A stretch of 64,000 bases of DNA from Bifidobacterium asteroides DSM 20089 (GTDB lineage: Bacteria > Actinomycetota > Actinomycetes > Actinomycetales > Bifidobacteriaceae). Below are positions 26,768 through 35,427 of the stretch, in pieces. The notes beneath the pieces were generated by a model. The model did not search any database and had not been told where the DNA came from. It worked only from the letters and a program-made list of their open reading frames with translations. Numbering within the stretch: position 1 is the stretch's first letter; every line of letters begins with the position of its first letter. Made by a program: the position numbers and the translations under genes. The DNA lies in contig NZ_CP017696.1 of the NCBI RefSeq assembly GCF_002715865.1, forward strand, positions 1,488,001-1,552,000, read 5' to 3'.

Positions 26768-27769
26768 TCACTGCTTGACCGCGCCGGCCGAAAGACCGGA
26801 TTGCCAGTACCGCTGCAGGAAGAGGAAGGCGATGATCAACGGCACGATGGCTATCAGTGACCCTGTCAGAATCATATTGTTGGGCACCACATGGTAGGTG
26901 GCGTCGCCCCCCATCTTCATCCAGACGTTCAGGCCCACAGTCAGTGGGTAGTCCTTGACATCGGAGAGCATGATCAGAGGCAGGAAATAGTTGTTCCAGA
27001 CACTGACCAGGGCGAAGAGGAGTGTGGTAACAAAACCGGGGGCAAGCAGAGGCATGGCAATCTTCCAGAATATGGTCCAGGTGTTGGCGCCATCGATCCT
27101 CGCGGCCTCCACCAGGGATATGGGGATGGAAGTCTGAGCATAGATGATCATCAAGTACAGACCAAAGGGGTTGGACAGCTGAGGAATGATGACGGCCCAC
27201 GGTGTATTGGTCATGCCTATCTTCGAGTACAGGAGGAAGAGGGGAACCGTGATGACCGTAGAAGGTATCGACATGAAAATCAGCGTGACCCAAAGCAGGG
27301 CTTTACGGCCGTGGAACTTCATGGTGGCAATGGCATACCCGGCGAAAGTGGCGAAGAGCGTGGCTCCCAAGCCGGCTACGATTGCATAGACCAGGGTGTT
27401 GATCAGCCAACGGCCGTAAGTTCCATCCTGGAAAACGAACACGTCATGGATATTCTGGAAGAAGGCGTTTTGGTCAGAGAACCAAAGCCCGGGAGAGCTG
27501 TAGAGTCCCTCATTGGTCTTGGTCGAGGAGAAGACCAGCCAGATCAAGGGGATCAGACAGTAAATGACCATGATCAGCATGATCAGGTGCAGGAGGATAT
27601 CCATGACCTTTTGCGCTGGGGTCAGACGGACCGGGACGCCATTGCCACCGGAGGCCTTCCGCAGCCTTATGGCATGATCCTTCCGCGCTAATTTAGCATC
27701 CCGCCTGCTCAGTGATGCAGACCGCCTTTGGGCGGGCCTGGGTCGGGATTCGGTTTGTGTACTGGACAT
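26768..27769 (-). CDS. Carbohydrate ABC transporter permease, MalG type
   Basis: A 333-residue inner-membrane permease of a CUT1 sugar importer with six predicted helices. The ATPase-docking EAA loop reads EAARIDGANTWTIFWKIAMP. The N-terminal ~75 residues are a basic cytoplasmic extension, longer than usual. It follows the MalF-type gene by 3 bases. No ATPase gene is in the window, so it probably uses a shared MsmK-like ATPase encoded elsewhere. Confidence 0.93.
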   Translation of the reverse strand: MSSTQTESRPRPAQRRSASLSRRDAKLARKDHAIRLRKASGGNGVPVRLTPAQKVMDILLHLIMLIMVIYCLIPLIWLVFSSTKTNEGLYSSPGLWFSDQNAFFQNIHDVFVFQDGTYGRWLINTLVYAIVAGLGATLFATFAGYAIATMKFHGRKALLWVTLIFMSIPSTVITVPLFLLYSKIGMTNTPWAVIIPQLSNPFGLYLMIIYAQTSIPISLVEAARIDGANTWTIFWKIAMPLLAPGFVTTLLFALVSVWNNYFLPLIMLSDVKDYPLTVGLNVWMKMGGDATYHVVPNNMILTGSLIAIVPLIIAFLFLQRYWQSGLSAGAVKQ

Positions 27770-27772
27770 GGT

Positions 27773-28693
27773 TTACCTCTCCTCCCAGCGGTTGCCCAGG
27801 GTCTTGACAACGGTGATGATGATCATGGTGAACAGACCGACGACCAGAGAGACGGCAGCCGCGTAATTCAGATCATTGCCGCTGAAAGCCAGGGAATAGG
27901 TGTACAGGTTGGGCGTGTAGTAGCTGGTCACGACCTCAGGCGCAATGGTCTGCATCATGCTGGGTGTGTTGAACAGCTGCAGCGCATAGATGATGTTGAA
28001 GAGCAGGGTCATGACCACCGAGGAACGGATCTGCGGAATCTTGACGGACCAGGCGATTCTGAACTCGGACGCTCCGTCCACTCTGGCCGATTCGTAGAGC
28101 TCCTCGGGCAGAGCCTTCAAGGACGAATAATAAATCAAGGTGTTGTACCCCATGGATACCCAGATGCTGATGTTGATCATGGCGAAGATCATCAGCTCCT
28201 TGGACATCATGTTGGGCGCGTGGCCGTTGAAGAGTCTGAAGAACTGTCCAATCAGGCCATAGTCGGTGCCGTAGATGTAGCTCCACATCAGAGCGGCGAT
28301 TACATTGGGAACCGCATAGGGCAGGAAGAGCAGGATGCGCGGGATGGCCACATGCCGGATCCTCTGGGAATCCAGCATCAAGGCCGCCAGGAGGGCAAGG
28401 AAGGTCATGAGCGGCACTTCAATGATCGCAAATACGGCAACCCGCTTGAAACCGTCCCAAAGCAGGGGGTCCTTCAGGGCCCTGATGTAATTGGCGAAGC
28501 CTGTGAACTGCTCGCCGCCTATCATCTGCTGCTTGAACAGACCCAGATAAAAGGCATAGACCATCGGGATTATCGTTCCGCCGAGGAAGACGATCACGTA
28601 AGGCAGGCACCACAACATTCCAATGTGCTGGAGCCGTTCCTTGCGCGATTTCACCCGAGACCCGGGTCCCGCGGATACACTCACTGCGCTCAT
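27773..28693 (-). CDS. Carbohydrate ABC transporter permease, MalF type
   Basis: A 306-residue CUT1 permease and partner of the MalG-type protein. The EAA loop is ESARVDGASEFRIAWSVKIP (about residue 200). Several transmembrane helices are evident, starting at LWCLPYVIVFLGGTIIPMVY. It is separated from the binding-protein gene by a hairpin (28726-28755) that probably lowers permease expression relative to the binding protein. Confidence 0.93.
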   Translation of the reverse strand: MSAVSVSAGPGSRVKSRKERLQHIGMLWCLPYVIVFLGGTIIPMVYAFYLGLFKQQMIGGEQFTGFANYIRALKDPLLWDGFKRVAVFAIIEVPLMTFLALLAALMLDSQRIRHVAIPRILLFLPYAVPNVIAALMWSYIYGTDYGLIGQFFRLFNGHAPNMMSKELMIFAMINISIWVSMGYNTLIYYSSLKALPEELYESARVDGASEFRIAWSVKIPQIRSSVVMTLLFNIIYALQLFNTPSMMQTIAPEVVTSYYTPNLYTYSLAFSGNDLNYAAAVSLVVGLFTMIIITVVKTLGNRWEER

Positions 28694-28725
28694 GGCGCTT
28701 TCCTTTCTTGAAAGTTCAAAATGGA

Positions 28726-28755
28726 AGCCCCGAGGCCAAGCCGGCCTGCGGGGCT
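28726..28755 (-). other. Intercistronic hairpin between binding protein and permease genes
   Basis: Minus-strand AGCCCCG-AGGCC arm pairs with GGCC-CGGGGCT, followed by CCATTTTG rather than a U-tract. Such structures after a binding-protein gene usually stabilise the upstream mRNA or act as partial terminators. Confidence 0.65.
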
Positions 28756-28765
28756 ATATCCGCTG

Positions 28766-30163
28766 CTACTTGGCGGTGATCTTGAAGCCCTGCCCATCGG
28801 CATAGGTCTTCAGGGAAGACTGCCACTTGGAGAAGGAGCCGAACAGGTCTCCGCCCTTCTTCATCTGCGGCACGACAATATCCTTGAAATCCGTGGCGTA
28901 CTGTGAGTTGAAGGGAAGAACCGACCAGTCGGCATTGAGGGCATCAGCCGACTTGAAGTAGACCGCATTGACCTTCTGACCGCCAAAGTAGTCGTTGGGC
29001 ACATTGGCGGCATCCTTGTCCGTCTGGAAGGATTTGGCCGCGTTGAAGAAGCTTCCCGTCTTCTGGAAAAGATCGATGGACTGCTTATCCGAACCCATCC
29101 AGTTGATGAAGGCGACGGCTGCGGCCTGCTTCTCCTTGGCACACTTTGAGGTCACGGAAAGCAGCGATCCGCCTATTTCGCCGGTCTTCAGACCAGTGGA
29201 TCCATCACCCCATGCCGGCGGGAGGGCCACTTCAAACTTCCCCTTGAGAGAGGGCTGCTGCTGGACGAAGGAGGTGCCTTTCCAGCAACCATCGAACTGG
29301 ATGCCCCATCGGCCCTGGGCGAATCCGCGGTTGTACTGGTCGCTCTTATTGGCCACCGGCTCAAGCACATCCTCATCGATCAGCTTTTGAATGAAATCGA
29401 CGGCCTCCTTGACCTTGGAATTGGTCATGTCAAGCGTCACATCCTGAACGCCCTTGACGGTCCAGGGCTTGGCGCCGGACTGACGGATGATGGAAGCCAT
29501 GTAGCGAACATCGGTGGTGTCTATGAAGCTCATGTACCTGTTGGGATCGGCCTTGTGCAGGGCGATGCCTTCTTCCTCGAATTCCTTCCAGGTGGTAGGC
29601 ACCTTCAGACCGAACTGATCCAGAACGTCATGACGAACAAACATGACCTCGGGCCCCTGATCCAACGGGGTGCCATACAGTCCGTCGGCTACATGGACAT
29701 TTTTCCAGGCTGCGTCATTGTAGAGTTTGCCCATGTCGGACTCAATGCTCTTGTCCGCGAAGTTCAGAAGGGAATTCGTCACTGCGAACTGGGGCAGGTA
29801 GTCATACTCCAGCTGGACGATGTCAGGAACATCCTTGCCTGACTTCAATATGTTCTGAAACTTCGTGTAGTGATCTGAGGAAGCACCGGTTTGCGTCACG
29901 TTGATCTTGATATTAGGGTACTTGGCCTGAAAGGCGTCGATATTGGCCTGCTCGATGTCGTAACGCCATGTCCAGAAGTTCAGTGTCACCTTCTTGTCGG
30001 ACTTGAGCGCCTTGTTCACATCGCTCATCGTCATGCCACTGTTTTCCTTGGCGACTTTTGACGAGGAGGAATTACCGCCGCCTCCGCAAGCCGATAGACC
30101 GATGATCATAGCCAGCCCGGCACAAACGCTCAAGGCTTGCTTCCCTTTTGTTCTCCAGCTCAT
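28766..30163 (-). CDS. Sugar ABC transporter substrate-binding lipoprotein
   Basis: A 465-residue extracellular solute-binding protein (family 1). The signal peptide ends in the lipobox LSAC-GGGG (Cys near residue 23), so it is membrane-anchored. The mature part has the family 1 pattern VTLNFWTWRYD and DVPDIVQLEYDYLPQF. Start is the ATG at 30163 (MSWRTKGKQ) with AAAGG upstream; the open frame to 30250 covers the promoter and is not translated. It is the first gene of the transporter-GH43 operon. Ligand unknown; context suggests pectin- or hemicellulose-derived oligosaccharides. Confidence 0.92.
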   Translation of the reverse strand: MSWRTKGKQALSVCAGLAMIIGLSACGGGGNSSSSKVAKENSGMTMSDVNKALKSDKKVTLNFWTWRYDIEQANIDAFQAKYPNIKINVTQTGASSDHYTKFQNILKSGKDVPDIVQLEYDYLPQFAVTNSLLNFADKSIESDMGKLYNDAAWKNVHVADGLYGTPLDQGPEVMFVRHDVLDQFGLKVPTTWKEFEEEGIALHKADPNRYMSFIDTTDVRYMASIIRQSGAKPWTVKGVQDVTLDMTNSKVKEAVDFIQKLIDEDVLEPVANKSDQYNRGFAQGRWGIQFDGCWKGTSFVQQQPSLKGKFEVALPPAWGDGSTGLKTGEIGGSLLSVTSKCAKEKQAAAVAFINWMGSDKQSIDLFQKTGSFFNAAKSFQTDKDAANVPNDYFGGQKVNAVYFKSADALNADWSVLPFNSQYATDFKDIVVPQMKKGGDLFGSFSKWQSSLKTYADGQGFKITAK

Positions 30164-30196
30164 ACCAGCTGCCTTTCGATAATCTTCATTGATTTT

Positions 30197-30225
30197 GCGA
30201 ATATCATTTTCGCTATTTTCGATAG
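30197..30225. promoter_or_regulatory. Probable LacI-family operator region of the transporter operon
   Basis: Two adjoining inverted repeats, GCGAA-N7-TTCGC (30197-30213) and CTAT-TTTCG-ATAG (30213-30225), sit over the -10 and start-site region of the minus-strand promoter. Both contain ATTTTCG, as does the repeat near the divergent LacI gene (CGAAA-CT-TTTCG, 30373-30384). The shared half-site suggests the divergent regulator binds both. Confidence 0.4.
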
Positions 30226-30250
30226 TAGTTGTGACATCTCTCACAGTCAA
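30222..30250 (-). promoter_or_regulatory. Promoter of the ABC transporter operon
   Basis: Minus-strand -35 TTGACT (30245-30250), 17-base spacer, -10 TACTAT (30222-30227): near-consensus. The spacer contains the palindrome described at 30229-30246. Confidence 0.75.
30229..30246. promoter_or_regulatory. TGTGA-N6-TCACA palindrome inside the transporter promoter
   Basis: The plus strand reads TTGTGA-CATCTC-TCACAG, a perfect TGTGA-N6-TCACA. It matches the Rex consensus at 11 of 12 bases and is also the CRP-type consensus. It fills the spacer between -35 and -10, so binding would repress. It resembles the operator at adhE (10722-10739). Confidence 0.5.
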
Positions 30251-30372
30251 ATCGTCTAACTATTGAGAATAATGCCTGCAATGACCGCTTTATCGTCTTT
30301 ATCCCCAGGTTAAGCACGGAATATCATTACCGATAAATTCACATTTTCATTACATATTAGTCCGAATGTGAC

Positions 30373-30391
30373 CGAAACTTTTCGTTATACT
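30373..30391 (+). promoter_or_regulatory. Promoter/operator of the LacI regulator gene
   Basis: Perfect inverted repeat CGAAA-CT-TTTCG (30373-30384) immediately before a -10 TATACT (30386-30391). No good -35 is visible. The arrangement suggests autoregulation. Confidence 0.4.
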
Positions 30392-30424
30392 GTTTCTGTT
30401 CAATCCATGATGCTAGGGGGAACT

Positions 30425-31480
30425 GTGAGCCCGAAATCGTCGTCCCAAAATGGCAAGAATCCAACCTTAGCCGATGTCGCAGGTCTGGCCGGAGTCTCTA
30501 TCGCCACTGTCTCCAAGGTGATAAACGGGAAGAGCGATGTGGCCGACAAGACTCGCGAACGGGTTGAGGAAGCCATTGATCAGCTCGGGTACTTCAAGTC
30601 TGACAGAATCGGGACCTCTTCCAACCTAATTGAATTGGCCCTGCAGCATCTAGACAATCCATGGACCCTGAACCTCCTGGACGGGGCTGCCGAGGTAACC
30701 TCCAGCCGCGGAATTCGGCTGGTTCTGAGCGAGATAGGCGATCCTCGCCTTCTGTCCACAACCTGGCTGGACGAGGTCCTGGCCCGCAGGCCTCTGGGAG
30801 CCATCCTGATCTTTTCCAATCCATCGGCTGACCTGTCCAGACGATTCGCATCCCGCCGCATACCTGCGGTCTTCGTTGACCCATGGGGAAACCCCGTCCT
30901 GGGGACCATGTCGGTTCAGTCCGACAACTGGTCCGGCGGTCTGTTCGCCACACGCCATTTGATTGAGCTGGGCCATCAACGTATTGGCACCATCACAGGA
31001 CCAGATGGGGTCATGTGCTCCATAGCACGCCTTGACGGCTACCGAACCGCCCTGCACGAGGCTGGTTTGGAATCCGATCCAAGATTGATACGCCAGGGCC
31101 AATTCAGCGTGGCCGACGGTGAACGGTTCGCCATGGAGCTATTGAACCTCGACGATCGTCCCACCGCCATCTTCGCCCAAAGCGACTTCCTGGCCATGGG
31201 AGTCTACAAGGCAGCCAAGCACCTGGGGATCAGCATCCCCGATGAACTCTCAGTCGTCGGCTTTGACGACATACAGACTGCGGCGTTCATGGGCCCCGCT
31301 CTGACCACCATCCATCAGCCTTTGACCGAGATGGCAGCCAGGGCGGCGAAGATGATCCTGGATACCAGGTCAGGCAAGGCCGTAGACCCGAGAGCCATCC
31401 TGCCCAACACGCTGGTTGTCCGCGAATCGACCTGTCCGCCGCCAAATCGCATGAACCAGGGACGGACAGGAATCGTATAG
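30425..31480 (+). CDS. LacI-family transcriptional regulator 1
   Basis: A 351-residue regulator. The helix-turn-helix (TLADVAGLAGVSIATVSKVING, about residues 14-35) is followed by a periplasmic-binding-protein-like effector domain. Start taken as GTG 30425, with AGGGGG 4 bases upstream; the frame is open back to 30368 over the promoter. It is divergent from the transporter operon, which it most likely represses until an oligosaccharide or uronate is bound. Confidence 0.92.
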   Translation: MSPKSSSQNGKNPTLADVAGLAGVSIATVSKVINGKSDVADKTRERVEEAIDQLGYFKSDRIGTSSNLIELALQHLDNPWTLNLLDGAAEVTSSRGIRLVLSEIGDPRLLSTTWLDEVLARRPLGAILIFSNPSADLSRRFASRRIPAVFVDPWGNPVLGTMSVQSDNWSGGLFATRHLIELGHQRIGTITGPDGVMCSIARLDGYRTALHEAGLESDPRLIRQGQFSVADGERFAMELLNLDDRPTAIFAQSDFLAMGVYKAAKHLGISIPDELSVVGFDDIQTAAFMGPALTTIHQPLTEMAARAAKMILDTRSGKAVDPRAILPNTLVVRESTCPPPNRMNQGRTGIV

Positions 31481-31510
31481 CGCAAGTCTACCCTGCCGAC
31501 TGCTCGGGCC

Positions 31511-32917
31511 TTAGCCCTCGAAGAGGGCCAGAGCGTTCTCATAGGAGACCGCACGCACCAGAGGAGCCAGATACTCCTTGTCATCAGGTATGATGCCCTG
31601 GGCGGCCCAGTCGCCCAAGAGCCCGCAGAGCACCCTGCGGAAGAGCTCATGCCTGGGGAAGGACAGGAAGCTGCGGGAGTCCGTGGTCATCCCTACCGCA
31701 TTGCCCAGGAGCGAGGTTTCAGCCAGAACTTCGAGCTGCCGACGCATCCCGGTGACGGTGTCGTTGAACCACCAGGCGTTGCCCAACTGAAGCTGGCCCC
31801 TGTCATCGCCTCCGAAGCAGCCCAAATCAGTTGCTATGGCCATGTAGTCGTTGGGATTGAGGGAATAGACGATGGTTCTGGGCAAGATGTTCGAACTCTG
31901 CGCCTGGTCAAGAAGGGCGGCAAGGGGGGCGGCAACCGAGTTGTCAGCCATGGAATCGTAACCCGTGTCGGCTCCAAGCTTCTGGAAAGCCGTCGAGTTG
32001 TTGTTGCGGCTGGCCTGAAGGTGCAGCTGCATGGTCCAGCCCTTATCCTTGTAGATTCGCATCAGCTCGAGAAGGATGGCCGCACGATATTGGGCCTGTT
32101 CATGCCTGTCCAGGCCTAGTCCGGCCTTGGCCTTGCTGAAAATGGCATCCAGGTCCTCAGCAGTCGCCGGAGCGAACTCCACCACATCGACAGCATGGTC
32201 GGAGAGTCTGGAACCATGCCGGTGGAAGTACTCCACCCGATCACGCAGAGCGTCGACCAGTCCGCTGAAGTCATTGATCGGCTTGCCGCAGACCGACTCC
32301 ATTGTGCCGATCCAATCGCCATACCCTTTGGCGGTCGGATTCAGGGCCGCATCCGGACGGAAGGCGGGAACCATCCTAAAGGGCTCCCCCTCCTTGGCGA
32401 ATCGATCGTGATACTCCAGATTATCCTCAGGGGAATCCGTGGTGCAGACGATCTTGACGTTCATGCGACGCAGAAGCGCTCTTCTCGAGAAGTCCGGGGT
32501 GGCCAGCTCTTCATTCGTCTGGTCAAAGATGGACTTTGCGGTCTTGGTGGTCAGGGGTTCGGAGATGCCGAAGTACCTCTGCAGCTCCATGTGCGTCCAC
32601 AGATAGACCGGGCTACCCACAGCCTGTTCCATGGTCTGGGCATAAGCCATAAATTTATCCCAAGGGTCACCGTCCCCTGTGATCAGCCGCTCCGGAACGC
32701 CATTGGCCCTCTCCAGCCGCCATTTATAATGGTCTCCATAATTGTGGCCATCCGTCAGCCAGGCATCGACAATATTATCGAAGTTGGGATCCTCATAAAT
32801 CTCCTTGGCGTGCAGATGGCAATGATAATCCACCAGAGGAAGATTCTCAGCCACATCATGGAACAACTCCCGAGACAACTGCGTCCCGAGAAGAAAATCG
32901 TCATCCAGGAAAGCCAC
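31511..32917 (-). CDS. uxaC: Uronate (glucuronate/galacturonate) isomerase
   Basis: A 468-residue amidohydrolase-superfamily isomerase converting D-glucuronate to D-fructuronate and D-galacturonate to D-tagaturonate. The metal-binding DYHCHLHAKEI (about residue 30), MTTDSRSFLSFPRHELFRR and typical length identify it. Start is GTG 32917 (read MAFLDDDFLL) with AAGGAG 6 bases upstream, matching the usual UxaC start; the frame continues to 32974 without family similarity. It ends tail-to-tail with the LacI gene and is preceded by two more LacI genes on the same strand. Confidence 0.95.
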   Translation of the reverse strand: MAFLDDDFLLGTQLSRELFHDVAENLPLVDYHCHLHAKEIYEDPNFDNIVDAWLTDGHNYGDHYKWRLERANGVPERLITGDGDPWDKFMAYAQTMEQAVGSPVYLWTHMELQRYFGISEPLTTKTAKSIFDQTNEELATPDFSRRALLRRMNVKIVCTTDSPEDNLEYHDRFAKEGEPFRMVPAFRPDAALNPTAKGYGDWIGTMESVCGKPINDFSGLVDALRDRVEYFHRHGSRLSDHAVDVVEFAPATAEDLDAIFSKAKAGLGLDRHEQAQYRAAILLELMRIYKDKGWTMQLHLQASRNNNSTAFQKLGADTGYDSMADNSVAAPLAALLDQAQSSNILPRTIVYSLNPNDYMAIATDLGCFGGDDRGQLQLGNAWWFNDTVTGMRRQLEVLAETSLLGNAVGMTTDSRSFLSFPRHELFRRVLCGLLGDWAAQGIIPDDKEYLAPLVRAVSYENALALFEG

Positions 32918-33107
32918 TACAAACTCCTTAGTCGAAAACAGCAAGTTCGGCATTCGAATTTCCGCGATGCTCAAAATCCTCCTGTACAGACCAACGGACA
33001 GGCGGAACAGTCACACGATCGGAACTCACATATGCTATTAGTCAGCCTATGCACGCCTGAAAAGGGACGGTCTTGATGTTGCCATGATTTGCCGGAACCT
33101 TTCCTGG

Positions 33108-34118
33108 TCAGGAATCCGACGTAGCCTTACCCGTGCTCTCCCTGACGATCAGGCGGGAGGGAATCGTGATGCTCTGCGCCGGATTAGTTCGGCCATTCAG
33201 CCGATCCAGAAGGATGCCGGCTGCTGTCTTTCCCAGTTTCGGCGGGGTGTTACCCACGCTGGACAATGGCGGATCACTTACCTGTGCCATAGTGTCGTTG
33301 TCGAATCCGATGATCACATAGTCGTCCGGACAGCGAATACCCTGACGACGCATGGCAGCCATGAAACCCAAGGCCATCAGGTCATTGTGGGCAATGACGG
33401 CACCTGTGGGATCATTCAGATACTGCTTCGCCAAGGCATAACCCCCGACGAAGGTGGGAAGACCCGGCCAAATTCGTCGAACAGCCACTCCACGCTTGTG
33501 GAATTCTTCGTAAGTGTGATTCCACCTGACTCCCACAGACCATGATGCGGAAGGTCCATCGAGATAGGTCACCCGTGAAAAACCCATGGAAACCAGCAGT
33601 TGCGCGGCCTGACGGATACCAGTGCCGATATCTATGGCCACACTGGGCACCCCACGCACAGTCCGGTTGACCACGACGATGGGCCTGGTTTGGGCGCACT
33701 TGCGGATCATGGCATCAGGCATTCTCGATGAGGTCAGAATTACCCCGTCCACGTAGGCGGCAATCCTGTTGAAGGCCTGCCGCTCTCTGCTGGCACTTTC
33801 CTCGGATTCAGCGACGATAAGGGCAAATCCAGCCAGATTGAACTCGTGTTGTACAGAACGGATGATGTCGGAGAAGAACTGGTTGGCGATGTCAGGAACG
33901 ATGATGGCAATCATGCCCCGCAGCGTCCTGGACGGAACCGTATCGACCGGCTCCGTATAGTACCCCAGTGCGTCGGCTGCAGCGAATATCCGCTTGGTTG
34001 TGGCCGCACTGACCCTATCAGGCCGAGCGAATGCCCTTGATACCGTGGAGGGGGAGACTCCTGCCTTGTCAGCCACCTCTCTGATCGTGACACGCCTGGA
34101 ACGGTTATGACCGCTCAT
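33108..34118 (-). CDS. LacI-family transcriptional regulator 2
   Basis: A 336-residue regulator with helix-turn-helix TIREVADKAGVSPSTVSRAF (about residues 10-30) and an effector domain. It is clearly paralogous to the next gene: both contain PDAMIRKCAQ, DPTGAVIAHNDLMA and GFDNDTM. Its ATG overlaps the end of that gene by 4 bases, so they are translationally coupled. It precedes uxaC and probably responds to a hexuronate or pathway intermediate. Confidence 0.93.
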   Translation of the reverse strand: MSGHNRSRRVTIREVADKAGVSPSTVSRAFARPDRVSAATTKRIFAAADALGYYTEPVDTVPSRTLRGMIAIIVPDIANQFFSDIIRSVQHEFNLAGFALIVAESEESASRERQAFNRIAAYVDGVILTSSRMPDAMIRKCAQTRPIVVVNRTVRGVPSVAIDIGTGIRQAAQLLVSMGFSRVTYLDGPSASWSVGVRWNHTYEEFHKRGVAVRRIWPGLPTFVGGYALAKQYLNDPTGAVIAHNDLMALGFMAAMRRQGIRCPDDYVIIGFDNDTMAQVSDPPLSSVGNTPPKLGKTAAGILLDRLNGRTNPAQSITIPSRLIVRESTGKATSDS

Positions 34119-35182
34119 GACCGGGATTCCTTCTCTGCCCCGTTCCTGCCCAAAGGCTTGCTCGACCTGGCACCCGTGCTCTGCCTGATGACCAGACGGG
34201 CCGGAACCGTCGGGGCTACAGACAGGTTGGCTCCGGAAAGGCGCTGCATAAGGAGGTCGGCAGCCCCCCGCCCAAGGACCGACAGGGACATATGAATGGT
34301 GGTCAGAGGCGGACTGCTCACCATGGACATGGTGTCGTTGTCGAACCCGATGACAGAGATATCACGAGGGCACTCGCAACCAAGCCTTCTGAGGGCCACA
34401 ATCAGGCCGATTGCCATCAGATCATTATGGGCGATGACCGCACCTGTAGGGTCGTCCATATACTTCTCTGCGAAGGAATAGCCTCCGTAAAAGGTAGGAG
34501 CGCAAGGCAGCGAACGCTTGACGCTCATCCCCTTGGCGTCGCATTCATTGAAGATATGCCGCCACCGGATACCTCCTGACCACGAGGCCGCGGGACCATC
34601 CAAATAGGTGAGACTCCGGTAACCCAATGAGTACAGGTAGTCGACCGCTTGGCAGGCCCCCTTGGCCACGTCGATGCTAATGCTGGATACACCGCGAACG
34701 TCACGGTTGACGCTGACCAAGGGACGCAGCTGGGCGCACTTTCGGATCATGGCATCGGGCATCCTTGGGGAGACCAGGATGATTCCCGAGACCACGGGAG
34801 CGACCGTATCGACGATCCTGCGCTCCCGGGTGATGGACTCCCGGGTATCAAGAATCAGGGTTTCAAAGCGGAAGCGCTCACACTCGTCCTGGATGCTACG
34901 AATGACGCCGGTGAAAAACTGATTGCCCAAGTCGGGCACAACGACCGCAACCAGCCCCCTGCCCTGCGAACCTGACCGGCTGTCGACGATATCGCTGTGA
35001 TAGCCCAGTGCATCAGCGACCTTCTGAACCATTCGGGCCGTCGAAATACTGACCCGATCCGGGCGCGAGAAGGTACGCGAGACCGTTGAAGGGGACACTC
35101 CGGCCTGGCGAGCCACATCATATATGGTGATACGGCGGTTGTCCGTGGAGGAATCGCTACCCGAATCTGCTCCGGTCTTCAT
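34115..35182 (-). CDS. LacI-family transcriptional regulator 3
   Basis: A 355-residue paralogue of regulator 2 with helix-turn-helix TIYDVARQAGVSPSTVSRTF (about residues 19-39) and conserved effector-domain segments. It is divergent from uxuB-uxuA; the shared intergenic region holds a LacI/CcpA-type operator (35372-35386). The Shine-Dalgarno GAAGGAAGG is somewhat far from the ATG. The coupled pair may form hetero-oligomers or sense different uronates. Confidence 0.93.
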   Translation of the reverse strand: MKTGADSGSDSSTDNRRITIYDVARQAGVSPSTVSRTFSRPDRVSISTARMVQKVADALGYHSDIVDSRSGSQGRGLVAVVVPDLGNQFFTGVIRSIQDECERFRFETLILDTRESITRERRIVDTVAPVVSGIILVSPRMPDAMIRKCAQLRPLVSVNRDVRGVSSISIDVAKGACQAVDYLYSLGYRSLTYLDGPAASWSGGIRWRHIFNECDAKGMSVKRSLPCAPTFYGGYSFAEKYMDDPTGAVIAHNDLMAIGLIVALRRLGCECPRDISVIGFDNDTMSMVSSPPLTTIHMSLSVLGRGAADLLMQRLSGANLSVAPTVPARLVIRQSTGARSSKPLGRNGAEKESRS

Positions 35183-35371
35183 TTATACGTATCAGCCTTC
35201 CTTCGTCTGCCCCATATCGCATGAAATACACGCCAACGGCGCCGAGCACTTCCTGGCATCCAAGTATAAGTGACTTCCCGGTTCTATGGCAGCCGACAGC
35301 AGTCTGATGAGAAACAAACTGCAACTACGAAAGCAGACAGGCACCAACTTGATAGGTTCGGAAGCAGGATG

Positions 35372-35386
35372 GGCAAGCGTTTACGC
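35372..35386. promoter_or_regulatory. LacI/CcpA-type operator between LacI 3 and uxuB
   Basis: The minus strand reads GTAAACGCTTGC, a full match to GNAARCGNTTNC, the LacI-family half-site pattern with central CG. It lies about 45 bases before uxuB and 190 before the regulator. On the minus strand it overlaps a possible -35 (TTGCCC; -10 TATCAA 16 bases on) of the regulator gene. Confidence 0.6.
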
Positions 35387-35427
35387 CTGGTCTCCGCGAT
35401 ATGTTTTTTTGATAAAGGAAGGCACTG

